Counted from the stretch's first letter, positions 26,370 through 34,610 are shown. The stretch: 64,000 nt of DNA from Urbifossiella sp046350095 (GCA_046350095.1 JAXMBA010000005.1:124001-188000); one strand, 5' to 3'. Translations and numbers: made by a program. Notes: generated by a model from the letters alone, not told the origin.

Positions 26370-26580
26370 TTTTCAGGCCGAAGGCCTGGCAGCCCTCAGC
26401 CCAGGGCCAGGGCCGAAGGCCCGCCGCCCTGGGTCCGCGGCACGAACCACCCCGCAGGCTGAAGACCTGCCAGCCGGCTCGCAGGCCTTCAGCCTGCAAA
26501 GACACCCTCACCCGTACCCAGGGCGGCGCCGCTTCGCGGCTTGCCCTGGGCTGAGGGCTGTCAGGCCTTCGGCCTGAAAA
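26370..26580. repeat. Long composite inverted repeat, CAGCCCTCAGCCCAGGGC family, copy 1
   Basis: Outer arms TTTTCAGGCCGAAGGCCTGG...GCCCTGGGC are complementary to the right end, with internal hairpins built of CTGGGC and GCAGG motifs. The copy at 33603-33796 shares the inner arms, the central CCAGCCGGCTCGCAGGCCTT and the overall length. The 26340-26595 gap contains nothing else. Confidence 0.85.
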
Positions 26581-26595
26581 CCGTCGTCACCCGCC

Positions 26596-26790
26596 GTGAC
26601 GTCTCCGACAGTGGTTCGGCCACCGGGGAAGCACGGCATCGGGGCGCAGTGGGGGCTCCACCGCGACCGGCCGGGGGAGGTTCTGCTGTGGGACGCGCGG
26701 TGGGGAAGCGAGTTCGAGGTGGTTGGGGACTCGGCCCTGGAGGCGTGGCGGGCTGAGCAGCGGTTCTACGACGAGGTGAGTGGCGCGTAA
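26596..26790 (+). CDS. Possible small protein or gene fragment
   Basis: 64 residues from a GTG. Codons end in G or C at nearly every position, which supports real coding, but there is no ribosome-binding site and no motif I know. The composition is ordinary for a soluble domain (WGLHRDRPGEVLLWDARWGSEFEVV, then an EAWRAEQRFYDEV helix). It starts right beside a repeat and could be the 3' remnant of a longer gene cut by it. Confidence 0.4.
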   Translation: MTSPTVVRPPGKHGIGAQWGLHRDRPGEVLLWDARWGSEFEVVGDSALEAWRAEQRFYDEVSGA

Positions 26791-26844
26791 GACACGCCGC
26801 TGGCGGCGGAGCACCGCGGTGCACCGCCGCCGGCGGCGGACGGA

Positions 26845-27111
26845 CTACATCCCGTCAGTGGTCGCCGCGCCGCCGCCCTTCGGGGTTTGCGCCGCACCGC
26901 CGCCGGCGGGGGCGTCGCCGAGTTTCGGCAGCGCCGGCACCGTCTCCTTCGTCGGCTGCGTCTTGCCGTACTCGTCGTAGTCGAGGTACAGCAGGGCGCA
27001 CCCGGCGGCGATCGCCACGAACGTGACGAACGTCATCACCGTGTACACCGGCTCGGTGCGGCGCGCCGGCTTCGGCTTCTTCTCGGGGGCCTTCGACGAC
27101 TTCTTGGCCAT
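26845..27111 (-). CDS. Small single-pass membrane protein, last gene of the coiled-coil operon
   Basis: 88 residues. A basic N-terminus (MAKKSSKAPEKKPKPARR) precedes one hydrophobic helix (VMTFVTFVAIAAGCALLYLDY) and a Gly/Ala-rich tail of about 35 residues, so the N-terminus is predicted inside the cytoplasm. It has no motif I recognise. It lies 30 bp after the 302-residue coiled-coil gene and is the last of four genes on the minus strand, so it probably acts with them at the membrane. Confidence 0.7.
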   Translation of the reverse strand: MAKKSSKAPEKKPKPARRTEPVYTVMTFVTFVAIAAGCALLYLDYDEYGKTQPTKETVPALPKLGDAPAGGGAAQTPKGGGAATTDGM

Positions 27112-27141
27112 GTCACGTCCCCAGTGCGGCGGTGTGCGGAG

Positions 27142-28050
27142 TTACGGGGTGGGGCCGCTGCCGATGCGGCCGATGCGGTCGCCGGCCTTCGGCAGCTCCT
27201 CGGGGCGGAGCGACCGCAGCGGCCGCCGCGGGTCGGCCGGGCGGAACGTGCCCACCGACGACTGCGGCCGGGCCCGGTCCACCACCACCGTCCCCAGGTA
27301 GCGGGTGTCGGCGCCGGTCCGGAACACGTCGAGGGTGGCCCCGTCCGTCACCCCGTGGTCGATGCCGAGGGTGAACTGGATCGACCCGTCGCGGTACGTC
27401 TCGATGGTGCCGCGGGTGCCCTCGCGGATCGGCACCGGGCGGTTGGCGAACAGGCTCGCGCCGCCCGACCCGCCGGCCCCGGTGAAGCCCTGGGCGCGGG
27501 CGTCGGCCAGCTGGTTCGACACCTCCTCGAGCTTCTTCTCGGCGGTCAGCTTGTCCTGCGTCGCCTGCCGGGCGAGCGTCTCGGCCGCCTGCTTGTCCTT
27601 GACCGCCTGCTCGCGTTTGATCGTGTCGTCCACCTTCTCCGTCTCCAGCGTGTTGACGCGCTTCGTCTGCGTGTCGGCCCGGCTGGTCTCGGCGGCGAGG
27701 CTGGCCTGCAGGTCGGTGATGGTGGCGTCGCGCTTGCCGGTGGCGTCGTTGAGGAGCTTGATCTGCTCGCCGTTCTTGGCCACGTCGGCGGCCAGCTGCG
27801 TCACGTCGGTGGTCAGCTTGGCGACCTGCGCCTGCTCGGACTTCAGCTGCCGCAGCAGCGCGTCCTTCTCGGCGAGGTACGTGCGGTACTCGCTGTCGCG
27901 GGCGGCGACGGCCTCCTCGCGGCCCTTCTTGAACGCCTCGGCCTGCGTCTTCCAGTTGGTGCGCGCGGCGAAGACGGTGACGGTGAACCACATCCAGACC
28001 AGCGCCAGGAGCAGCACCAGGACGGCGAGAATCTTGCCTAGCCAGCTCAT
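27142..28050 (-). CDS. Membrane-anchored coiled-coil protein with a C-terminal beta domain
   Basis: 302 residues. The N-terminal anchor MSWLGKILAVLVLLLALVW is followed by a helix-rich region (about residues 30-185) with heptad-like spacing (AEKDALLRQLKSEQ, ADTQTKRVNTLETEKVDDTI) that should form a long coiled coil. The C-terminal ~115 residues are beta-rich (RGTIETYRDGSIQFTLGID, ATLDVFRTGADTRYLGTVVVDRA). The DGSIQFTLGIDHGVTDGATLDVF part resembles a small SH3- or MreC-like beta barrel, but the match is weak. Third gene of a four-gene operon. The anchor resembles that of the 399-residue protein at 28845-30044. Confidence 0.75.
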   Translation of the reverse strand: MSWLGKILAVLVLLLALVWMWFTVTVFAARTNWKTQAEAFKKGREEAVAARDSEYRTYLAEKDALLRQLKSEQAQVAKLTTDVTQLAADVAKNGEQIKLLNDATGKRDATITDLQASLAAETSRADTQTKRVNTLETEKVDDTIKREQAVKDKQAAETLARQATQDKLTAEKKLEEVSNQLADARAQGFTGAGGSGGASLFANRPVPIREGTRGTIETYRDGSIQFTLGIDHGVTDGATLDVFRTGADTRYLGTVVVDRARPQSSVGTFRPADPRRPLRSLRPEELPKAGDRIGRIGSGPTP

Positions 28051-28099
28051 CGCCCGACCCCCCGCACGTGCCGATGTGGATGGAACGCCGCCCCGTGTC

Positions 28100-28798
28100 T
28101 CAGTTCTGCGGCCCGAACGTCTTCAGCCGGAGGTCGAGCTGGCGGAGCCGCCGCTCGGCGGTCCCCTGCTGCTCGGCCACGTTCACCCGCGCCGCCCCCA
28201 GGTACGCCGCCTCGTTCTGCAGGTCCTCGCGGATCGTCCGCTGCCGGGTCAGCTTCGCCTGCACGTCCGAGATCTCACCCTGGAGCCGCTTGATGTCGGC
28301 CAGGTGCTTCACGATCTTCGGCGTCAGGTCGGTCGTCATCCGGTCGATGGACTTGGCGATCTGCGCCTCCAGCGTGTCGGCCCCGGCCAGGTTCTTGCCG
28401 TCCGGCCCGACCACCGCCTTGCCCGGCGTTGTCACGTTCAGCAGCCCCGTGGCCGGGTCCTCGGACAGCTCCGCGAACCCGTTCGGCGCCGTCCGCGCCG
28501 CGGCCAGCAGCTTCACGTACTCGGCCTTGCGGCCCTTGCGCAGGGCCTCGGCGTCTTCCAGCGCCTTGAGCCGCTGGCCCCACAGGGCGGAGGCGGCGCC
28601 GGCCACCTTCCCCTGGGTGTCCGTCTCGCGGGCCAGGCTCTTGAAGTTCATGACGACGTGGCCGCGCGGCGCGGCGCTCTCGGGCACGTCGTCGCCGAAC
28701 CAGCCGGGCCGCTGGGTGTACACGGCCGTGGCGAACACGACCGCCCCGACCCCCGCGACCAGGGTGAGGAACACCAGTGTCTTGGCGATCGCCGTCAT
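28100..28798 (-). CDS. Membrane-anchored coiled-coil protein
   Basis: 232 residues from an ATG with AGG upstream. The hydrophobic anchor MTAIAKTLVFLTLVAGVGAV precedes a short linker, then two helical blocks separated by a Gly/Asp-containing region. The last ~70 residues (AKLTRQRTIREDLQNEAAYL) are clear coiled-coil. It shares the M-[ST]-x2-[AG]-K-x-L-x2-L anchor pattern with both neighbours, suggesting the genes arose by duplication. No enzymatic motif. Second gene of the operon, 46 bp after the 399-residue protein and 49 bp before the 302-residue one. Confidence 0.75.
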   Translation of the reverse strand: MTAIAKTLVFLTLVAGVGAVVFATAVYTQRPGWFGDDVPESAAPRGHVVMNFKSLARETDTQGKVAGAASALWGQRLKALEDAEALRKGRKAEYVKLLAAARTAPNGFAELSEDPATGLLNVTTPGKAVVGPDGKNLAGADTLEAQIAKSIDRMTTDLTPKIVKHLADIKRLQGEISDVQAKLTRQRTIREDLQNEAAYLGAARVNVAEQQGTAERRLRQLDLRLKTFGPQN

Positions 28799-28844
28799 CG
28801 TGGTGCCTCGTGCCCGCCCGCCCGTCGGTCCCAACCGCCGCCGG

Positions 28845-30044
28845 TCACTTCTTGTTCGAGTACCGCTGCCGCTCGACGTTCGTCAGCGCCGCTTCCAGCC
28901 GGTAGATCTCGTCGAGCGTCTGGGCCACCTGCCTTTGGATGGCGAACAGCTCCTGCTCGGTCAGGTTCTGCTGCGCCAGCAACTTCGACACGTCGGCCTT
29001 CACCTGCGTCAGCTGGGCCTTGAGGCCGACCGTGGGGTCGTCGAGCTGCGTCTCCAGCGCCTTCACGGCGTCGGCGTTACGGCTCTCCTCGGCCGCCATC
29101 CGCACCTCCTGGTCGGTCACGTCGCGGAGCCGCTGCGTCCGGTCGATCGCGAGCCGCCGCAGGGTGGAGTACTCGCCGACGAACGTGTTCTGGTCGTCGG
29201 CGGTGAGCTGCTGCACGCGGGCCACCATCTCGCCGAGGCGGACGGTTTGCGCGGCCACGGTGCGGGCGTACCGGCGGGCGCCGACCACCATCAGCACCCG
29301 CTTCTGCCACGCGGCCGACTGGTCGAGGTGGACCAGCAGGTGCGCCAGCCGGGCGCGGCGCTCGCCCTCGTCCTTCGTCGGCCCCTCGCGGAGGACGCCG
29401 GCCTTGTCGAGCCGCTCCTCCGTCTTCTTCGCGTCCTCGGCGTCGGCCGGGGCGTCGATGGCGGACGTGTCGGGCTTGGCGTCCGGCGCCTTGAGCACGC
29501 GGTCGAACCGGGCGTACAGCCGGTCGCGCAGCTCGTCGGTCTTGTTGGCCGCGTTCAGCGCCTGGAACTGCTGCCGCTCGTCGAGCGTCTCGGCCTGGAG
29601 TTCCAGCAGCTTGAACGCGACGGCGGGCTGCGCCTCGACCTGGGCCTTCACCAGGCCGTACACCCGCCGCACCTCGGCGAGCTGGTTCGGCACGGCGTCG
29701 CTGCTGGCGAGCGGCAGCCCCCCGGGGGCGGCGCCGCCGGCGGTCTTGAAGTACTCCTTCAGCAGCGCCGCGCTGACCGTGCTGGTCGGCTTGCCGCCGG
29801 GGCCGACGACGACGAACGGGATCTCCGCCTCGGCGTCCGTCGGCATCGTCTCGGGGTCGGCGACCTGACCGGTCTTGTCGTCGGCCTTCCGGTCGCCGAG
29901 CGGGAGGCCGTTGAGGAGGACGTTGTGGCGGAGGCCGGCGGCGGTGATCGTCTGCCGGCCCTGCCAGTCCTGGAGGGCGAGGTAGGCGAACCCGCCCCCG
30001 AGGAGGAGGTTGAGGACGAGCAGAACCTTGCCCAGGGTGCTCAT
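28845..30044 (-). CDS. Large membrane-anchored coiled-coil protein, first gene of the operon
   Basis: 399 residues. The N-terminal MSTLGKVLLVLNLLLGGGFAY anchor is followed by ~370 residues that are largely helical, with several coiled-coil stretches (ELQAETLDERQQFQALN, LETQLDDPTVGLKAQLTQV, then LFAIQRQVAQTLDEIYRLEA near the end). A short beta-prone stretch (AEIPFVVVGPGGKP) sits between anchor and coils. The whole soluble part lies on one side of the membrane. I do not recognise the family. It is transcribed away from the kinase gene, and the 332-bp divergent region between them holds a strong hairpin. Confidence 0.75.
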   Translation of the reverse strand: MSTLGKVLLVLNLLLGGGFAYLALQDWQGRQTITAAGLRHNVLLNGLPLGDRKADDKTGQVADPETMPTDAEAEIPFVVVGPGGKPTSTVSAALLKEYFKTAGGAAPGGLPLASSDAVPNQLAEVRRVYGLVKAQVEAQPAVAFKLLELQAETLDERQQFQALNAANKTDELRDRLYARFDRVLKAPDAKPDTSAIDAPADAEDAKKTEERLDKAGVLREGPTKDEGERRARLAHLLVHLDQSAAWQKRVLMVVGARRYARTVAAQTVRLGEMVARVQQLTADDQNTFVGEYSTLRRLAIDRTQRLRDVTDQEVRMAAEESRNADAVKALETQLDDPTVGLKAQLTQVKADVSKLLAQQNLTEQELFAIQRQVAQTLDEIYRLEAALTNVERQRYSNKK

Positions 30045-30376
30045 GACGGGCTATTCCCAGGGACGGGCAACGGCCGACCCCGCCGCGGGGCCGCTACCTC
30101 GTGATTGTGACGGACGCCGGACACCAGGACAAGCGCCGAACCGCGAGAACCCGCGGGAGATCGGTCGGCCGCGGGGGTTGCGCCGGTTGCGCCGCGCGAC
30201 CCCTTCCGGCATCATACCCGCGCCCGCGGCGCAATCCAACTCCTTGTGCGGCGCGGACTCCGGCCGCCGCCGCCCGCGGCGGCGCGCCGCGGGCGGCGGA
30301 ACCCATCCCTCTCACCGTCTGCCCCGTCGTGACCTATAGATGGTAGTGCCCCAGCCCGCCGGACGGAGTCGTCCCC
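30045..30376. other. Divergent intergenic region with a perfect GC hairpin
   Basis: 332 bp between the coiled-coil operon and the kinase gene. A fully complementary 15-bp stem (30267-30281 with 30285-30299, 3-nt loop) lies near the kinase side. The strand switch implies promoters for both directions; I cannot assign hexamers with confidence. No coding potential. Confidence 0.55.
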
Positions 30377-31753
30377 ATGCCCCCGCCGGACGCGACCGCC
30401 GCCGACCACCCGCTCACCCTCGGGATGTACGAGGTCGTCAGCAAGATCGCCGAGGGCGGCATGGGCACCGTCTACAAGTGCCGCGACCCCCGCTCCGGCC
30501 AGCTCGTCGCCGTCAAGGTCATCTCGCCCGGCACCACCCGCAACCCCGTCGTCCTGCAGCGGTTCGAGCGCGAGTTCACCTCGGCCCGCGTCCTGGAGCA
30601 CCCCAACGTCGTCCGCGCCATCGAGTTCTGCGGCACCGGCCCGAACCCGTTCCTCGTCATGGAGTTCGTGGACGGCGAGTCCATCGGCCAGATGGTCGAG
30701 CGCGCCGGCGCCATGCCCGAGGCCGAGGCCGTGCGGCTGATCGGCCAGGTGTGCGACGGGTTGCAGCGGGCGCATAAGCAGGGGCTGATCCACCGCGACG
30801 TGAAGCCGGACAACGTGCTCGTCACCAAGGGCGGCGTGGCCAAGCTGACCGACATGGGCCTGGTGAAGGACGTGGAGGGCGACACGAACCTGACCAAGAC
30901 CGGCCGCGGCCTCGGCACCCCGCACTACATGGCGCCCGAGCAGTTCCGCAACGCCAAGGGCGTGGACGCCCGCGGCGACGTGTACAGCCTCGGGGCCACG
31001 CTGTACTGCATGGTCACCGGGGTGGTGCCGTTCGCCAACTCCAACCCGCTCGACTGCTGGATGAAGAAGATCCGCAACGAGTTCCCGCCGCCGCGGGAGC
31101 TGAACGCGGCGGTGAGCGAGCGCGTGGACTGGGCCATCCGCCGGGCCATGAGCGCCGACCCGGCCAACCGGCCGGCGAGCTGCCGCGAGTTCTTCGAGGA
31201 CCTGACCGGCCAGAGCCGCGGGTCCGGCCCGGTGAAGGGGAACTCGGCGGCGGCGGCCCCGGCCGACAACTGGTACCTGGTCTACCGCGACGAGAACAAC
31301 CAGCCGACGACGGTGAAGGGGACGACGGCGAGCATCCGCGACGCGCTGAAGAACAACCTGCTCGGCGACCCGAACCTGATCCTCGTGGGCCGGTCGAAGA
31401 CGGGGCAGTTCGTGCCGCTGGGGTCGTCGCCGGAGTTCCGCGACCTGGTGGTGGCGCCGGCGGCGCTGGGGCCGGACGGGAAGCCGTCCGGGACGTCGCG
31501 CCGGCCGGTGCCGGTGCCGACGCCGCGGCCGAGCTCCGACCCGACGGTGGACCCGGCGGAGGCGTCGGGCCGGAACCCGAAGCCCCCGGCGCCGCCGTCG
31601 GGCCGGTACGTGCCGGCGCCGCGGACCCCGAAGCGCGAGCCGGCGCCGGCCGAGGACACGGCCGCGAAGCGGATCGACTGGACGACGTTCGCGCTGATGC
31701 TGCTGGTGGCGCTGCTGTCGTCGGTCGTCGGGTACCTGCTGCTGACGCGCTGA
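30377..31753 (+). CDS. Membrane-anchored Ser/Thr protein kinase with a C-terminal GYF-2-like module
   Basis: 458 residues. Kinase domain at about residues 17-275: P-loop IAEGGMGTVYK, lysine VAVKVI, glutamate helix RFEREFTSARVLEH, catalytic loop HRDVKPDN, then DMG in place of the usual DFG, and the activation-segment end GTPHYMAPEQF. The catalytic residues K, D, N and the DMG aspartate are all present, so it should be active. Residues ~295-355 (WYLVYRDENNQPTTVKGTT...LIVG-type) resemble the GYF_2-like domain found in planctomycete regulators. After a Pro-rich linker comes a single transmembrane helix (FALMLLVALLSSVVGYLLL) at the extreme C-terminus, so the kinase is cytoplasmic and tail-anchored. 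Confidence 0.9.
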   Translation: MPPPDATAADHPLTLGMYEVVSKIAEGGMGTVYKCRDPRSGQLVAVKVISPGTTRNPVVLQRFEREFTSARVLEHPNVVRAIEFCGTGPNPFLVMEFVDGESIGQMVERAGAMPEAEAVRLIGQVCDGLQRAHKQGLIHRDVKPDNVLVTKGGVAKLTDMGLVKDVEGDTNLTKTGRGLGTPHYMAPEQFRNAKGVDARGDVYSLGATLYCMVTGVVPFANSNPLDCWMKKIRNEFPPPRELNAAVSERVDWAIRRAMSADPANRPASCREFFEDLTGQSRGSGPVKGNSAAAAPADNWYLVYRDENNQPTTVKGTTASIRDALKNNLLGDPNLILVGRSKTGQFVPLGSSPEFRDLVVAPAALGPDGKPSGTSRRPVPVPTPRPSSDPTVDPAEASGRNPKPPAPPSGRYVPAPRTPKREPAPAEDTAAKRIDWTTFALMLLVALLSSVVGYLLLTR

Positions 31754-31777
31754 CGAGCTCACGTCATTTCCGCCGCC

Positions 31778-31821
31778 CGGGTCGTCGCGCCGCGTCGCGC
31801 CGCCCCGGGTGGCGCGACCCG
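31778..31821 (+). terminator. GC hairpin after the kinase gene
   Basis: CGGGTCGTCGCGCC pairs with GGCGCGACCCG apart from a small bulge. It lies 25 bp after the kinase stop, followed by a mildly A-rich stretch. Plausible terminator; no strong T-run. Confidence 0.45.
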
Positions 31822-31856
31822 TCTCGAAAAATCCCGCAAACTCCTCCCCGATTTTC

Positions 31857-31907
31857 TTGACAGCCCCGGGACGGGAGCTTATCACCACTAGTGTACAAAA
31901 TAACACT
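31857..31907 (+). promoter_or_regulatory. Near-consensus sigma70 promoter with overlapping dyad, before the capsid cassette
   Basis: TTGACA (31857-31862), 17-nt spacer, TATCAC (31880-31885). A dyad AGTGT-n8-ACACT (31890-31907) lies at the expected transcription start, a position typical of a repressor operator. It is in a short AT-rich island that differs from its surroundings and precedes the small ORF and portal gene. Prediction from sequence only. Confidence 0.5.
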
Positions 31908-32020
31908 GCCCGCCCGGGTGGTGGTCCGGAGCCCGTCCCGAGTGCCGGGCGGGGGGTGAGGCCGTGAGGGCGCCCGACCCCCCGCCCGGTCCCTTCGGGG
32001 GCCGACCCGGGAGGGAGCCG

Positions 32021-32293
32021 ATGCCGCCGATCCTCGGGTTCAGCCAGCACGCCGAGAACCACCCCGGGTGCGACTTCACGCCGGACGAGTGGGAGTTCGC
32101 GGCGGCGGTGGCGGCGTACCAGAAGCGGTGGGGCCGCCGCTACCCGTCGTGGCGCGAGGTGTTCGGCGTGCTGGTGGCGCTGGGCTACCGCAAGGTGGCA
32201 CCGCCGACGCCGCTGCCGCGGATGACCGCCGCCGAGCGCGAGGTGGTGGCGCAGGCGCGGAAGGCGTTTGTGGAAGCCGGTCCGCCGTCTTGA
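32021..32293 (+). CDS. Small protein upstream of the portal gene
   Basis: 90 residues from an ATG with GGGAGGGAG upstream. Sequence features: CDFTPDEWEFAAAVAAYQKR then YPSWREVFGVLVALGYRKV, a helix-turn pattern that recurs in small planctomycete proteins as far as I recall. No membrane segment, no known motif. It is the first gene after the promoter at 31857 and lies 92 bp before the portal gene, so it may be a regulatory or packaging-related protein of the cassette, or a host gene. I cannot decide. Confidence 0.55.
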   Translation: MPPILGFSQHAENHPGCDFTPDEWEFAAAVAAYQKRWGRRYPSWREVFGVLVALGYRKVAPPTPLPRMTAAEREVVAQARKAFVEAGPPS

Positions 32294-32385
32294 GCCCCGA
32301 GCCAACAGCCGGCTCACGCCGGCCGCTCGCCCCGTCCTCCCCCCCACACATACCCACACTCCCACTCCCCCACGAGGGTCCGCTC

Positions 32386-33621
32386 ATGCGCGTCCTGTCG
32401 AGCCTGTTCAAGGCGCTCCGCCCGGCGCCGCCGAAGCCGGCCCCGCCGAAGGTCGCCGGCCTGTTCGCCCCGGCGTACGGGCCGGCGGCCGGGTGGTGGC
32501 AGTCCGACCCCGCCGAGCAAATTCGCAACTTTCGATCCTGGGTGTACGCCGCGGTCAACGCCATCGCGCAGGAGGCCGCCAAGCACCGCCCGCTGCTGTA
32601 CCGCAACACCGGCCAGGCCGACCACGAGCTCACGCCGCTGCCGCACACGCACCCGCTGGCGCGGTTGCTCGACCGCCCGAACCCGTGGCTCACCCCGTGG
32701 GAGCTGTGGTACCTGACCGTGGTCTACCTGGAGCTCACCGGCAACTGCTTCTGGTACGTCGCTCCACAGTCCGTCGGCGACACCCGGCTCGGCACGCCGG
32801 GCGAAATCTGGCTCATCCCGACGCCGTGGGTGACGGTCCTCCCCGACGCCCAGGAGTTCGTGAAGGGCTACCGCGTGACGGCGCCGAACGCCCCCGCCGA
32901 GACGTTCGGCCCCGACGAAGTGATCCACCTCAAATACCCGAACCCGCTCGACCCGCACCTCGGCCTGTCGCCGTTGCAAGCGAACGCCCTGGCGGTGGAC
33001 GCGAACACCGAGTTGCTACGGGCGCGCGTGCAGACGTTCCAGAACGGCCCGCGCCCCGGCGTGGTGCTGCGGACGGAGCAGACGCTGACGGACCAGACGG
33101 TGGCCCGGCTCGAAGACAAGATTCAGGCGAAGTTCGCCGGCCGCGACAACTGGCATCGGCCGCTGATCCTGGAGCAGGGCCTGGCCGCGAGCCCGTGGAC
33201 GCTGACGCCCGCGGAGATGGACTTCCTCAACTCGTCGCGCATGACCCGCGACGAGATTCTGGCCGTGTTCCGGGTGCCGGCCCCGATCACGGGCGTGGTG
33301 GAGAACCTGGGCCTGGGCGCGGACATCTGGTTCGGGGCGCGGGTGATGTTCTGCGAGGGCGCGGTGCAGCCGAAGCTCGACCTGATCGGCCAGTGCCTGA
33401 CCCGCGACCTCGGCCGCCGCTACGGCCCGGACGTGGCGATGAGCTTCCCCGACTGCTCGCCGCGCCACGCCGACCAGCGCCGCAAGGACGACGAGACGGA
33501 CGCGCGGCTCGGGCTGCGCACGGTGAACGAGATCCGCCGCGGCCGCGGGCTGGAGCCGTACCCGGACGCGCGGTTCGACCTGCCCTTCTCGGGTCAGCCG
33601 GATTTCACCCCGAAGGGGTGA
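32386..33621 (+). CDS. HK97-family phage portal protein
   Basis: 411 residues from the ATG after GAGGG. The portal pattern is clear: RNFRSWVYAAVNAIAQEAAKHRPLLYRN at the start of the core, LLDRPNPWLTPWELWYL, FGPDEVIHLKYPNPLDP, GLSPLQANALAVD, MDFLNSSRMTRDEILAVFRVP and RLGLRTVNEIRRGRGLEPYP. In a phage the portal is the dodecameric ring that docks the packaging motor and tail at one capsid vertex. The last few codons (QPDFTPKG) are read from the start of a palindromic repeat at 33603, which therefore provides the stop. Length is typical of the family, so the gene looks intact. Confidence 0.92.
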   Translation: MRVLSSLFKALRPAPPKPAPPKVAGLFAPAYGPAAGWWQSDPAEQIRNFRSWVYAAVNAIAQEAAKHRPLLYRNTGQADHELTPLPHTHPLARLLDRPNPWLTPWELWYLTVVYLELTGNCFWYVAPQSVGDTRLGTPGEIWLIPTPWVTVLPDAQEFVKGYRVTAPNAPAETFGPDEVIHLKYPNPLDPHLGLSPLQANALAVDANTELLRARVQTFQNGPRPGVVLRTEQTLTDQTVARLEDKIQAKFAGRDNWHRPLILEQGLAASPWTLTPAEMDFLNSSRMTRDEILAVFRVPAPITGVVENLGLGADIWFGARVMFCEGAVQPKLDLIGQCLTRDLGRRYGPDVAMSFPDCSPRHADQRRKDDETDARLGLRTVNEIRRGRGLEPYPDARFDLPFSGQPDFTPKG

Positions 33622-33796
33622 CAGCCCTCAGCCCAGGGCAACGCCCTGGGTAAGCGATGCCAACCACCCCGCAGGATGAAGGCCTGCCAGCCGGCTCGCA
33701 GGCCTTCAGCCTGCACGGCTCTTCGCGCCCCGTACCCAGGGCGGCGGGCCTTCGGCCCTTGCCCTGGGCTGAGCGCTGTCACCCCTTCGGGGTGAA
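33603..33796. repeat. Long composite inverted repeat, CAGCCCTCAGCCCAGGGC family, copy 2
   Basis: TTCACCCCGAAGGGGTGACAGCC at the left pairs with the right end at 33796. The middle (CCAGCCGGCTCGCAGGCCTT) is shared with the copy at 26370-26580. It starts inside the portal gene and ends 27 bp before the protease start. Confidence 0.85.
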
Positions 33797-33823
33797 AACC
33801 CAACCCCAACCCCGGAGCCTCCC

Positions 33824-34444
33824 ATGCTGACGATCCGCGCCGACCCCGGAATCACCCCGCTCCCCGACGGCTCCTTCGGCGCCGCCCACCCGGCGGCGCT
33901 GACCCTGTCCATCGACGCCGGCAAGATGCGCGTCCGCAGCGTCATCACCACCGCCGAGCCCGACCGCGCCGGCGACGTGATCCTGCCGAGCGGCCTCCGC
34001 AACCTCGACGAGTTCCTGCTCAACCCGGTCGTGCTGTGGGCGCACAACCGCACCCAGTTCCCGCCGGTCGGCACGGCCGAGTGGGTGGACGTGCAGCCGC
34101 GGCGCGTCGTCGCCGAGACGCGGTTCGCGCAGGGCGTGCCGTTCGCCGAGGACGTGTTCCGCCTGTACGAGCAGGGCGTCCTCCGCGGCTGGAGTATCGG
34201 CTTCGTGCCGCGCCGGGCCTTCCGCCGCGGCGCGGGCACGAACCCCGGCCTGCGGGTCGAGGAGTGGGACCTGCTCGAATACTCCGCGGTGCCGATCCCG
34301 GAGAACCCCGGGGCGCTGACGGTGGCGCTGCAAAAGGGGCTTGTTACCGACCCGTCGCTGCGGCACTGGCTCGGCCGCATCCCCGACGACCGCGGCGGCC
34401 GCCTGTTCCGCACGACCGACGTGCTGGCCGAGTTGGTTGTTTGA
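33824..34444 (+). CDS. HK97-family prohead protease
   Basis: 206 residues. The serine protease of phage head maturation, which cleaves scaffold parts of the capsid protein. The core has RVRSVITTAEPDRAGDVILP, then LNPVVLWAHN with the candidate catalytic His, and GVLRGWSIGF with the candidate catalytic Ser, then EEWDLLEYSAVPIPENPGA, which is diagnostic for the family. The start MLTIRADPG follows the repeat by 27 bp. The cassette order portal-protease-capsid is that of HK97. Another palindromic repeat begins 17 bp after its stop. Confidence 0.9.
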   Translation: MLTIRADPGITPLPDGSFGAAHPAALTLSIDAGKMRVRSVITTAEPDRAGDVILPSGLRNLDEFLLNPVVLWAHNRTQFPPVGTAEWVDVQPRRVVAETRFAQGVPFAEDVFRLYEQGVLRGWSIGFVPRRAFRRGAGTNPGLRVEEWDLLEYSAVPIPENPGALTVALQKGLVTDPSLRHWLGRIPDDRGGRLFRTTDVLAELVV

Positions 34445-34461
34445 CCCGGCGCGATTCACCT

Positions 34462-34561
34462 CACGAGCCGCGACCGCAAGGGAGCGGCCGAAGCCCAACG
34501 CCGACACCGAACGGCGAAGTCCGGGGCAGCAGCCGCTCCCTTGCGGTCGCGGCTCGTGAGG
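34462..34561. repeat. GAGCCGCGACCGCAAGG palindrome family, copy 4
   Basis: Complementary arms (start ACGAGCCGCGACCGCAAGGG, end CGCGGCTCGTGAGG). It lies between the protease and capsid genes and is closest in loop sequence to the copy at 22377-22470. Confidence 0.85.
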
Positions 34562-34610
34562 CCGTTCGTCCCCTGTTTCCTGTCTCTCGTCCCCCGAAGA
34601 AGGAGTTCCC

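Noticed and set aside
30212..32365. Long minus-strand frame opposite the kinase
   Set aside because: The kinase on the plus strand has all catalytic motifs in order; the antisense frame has none.
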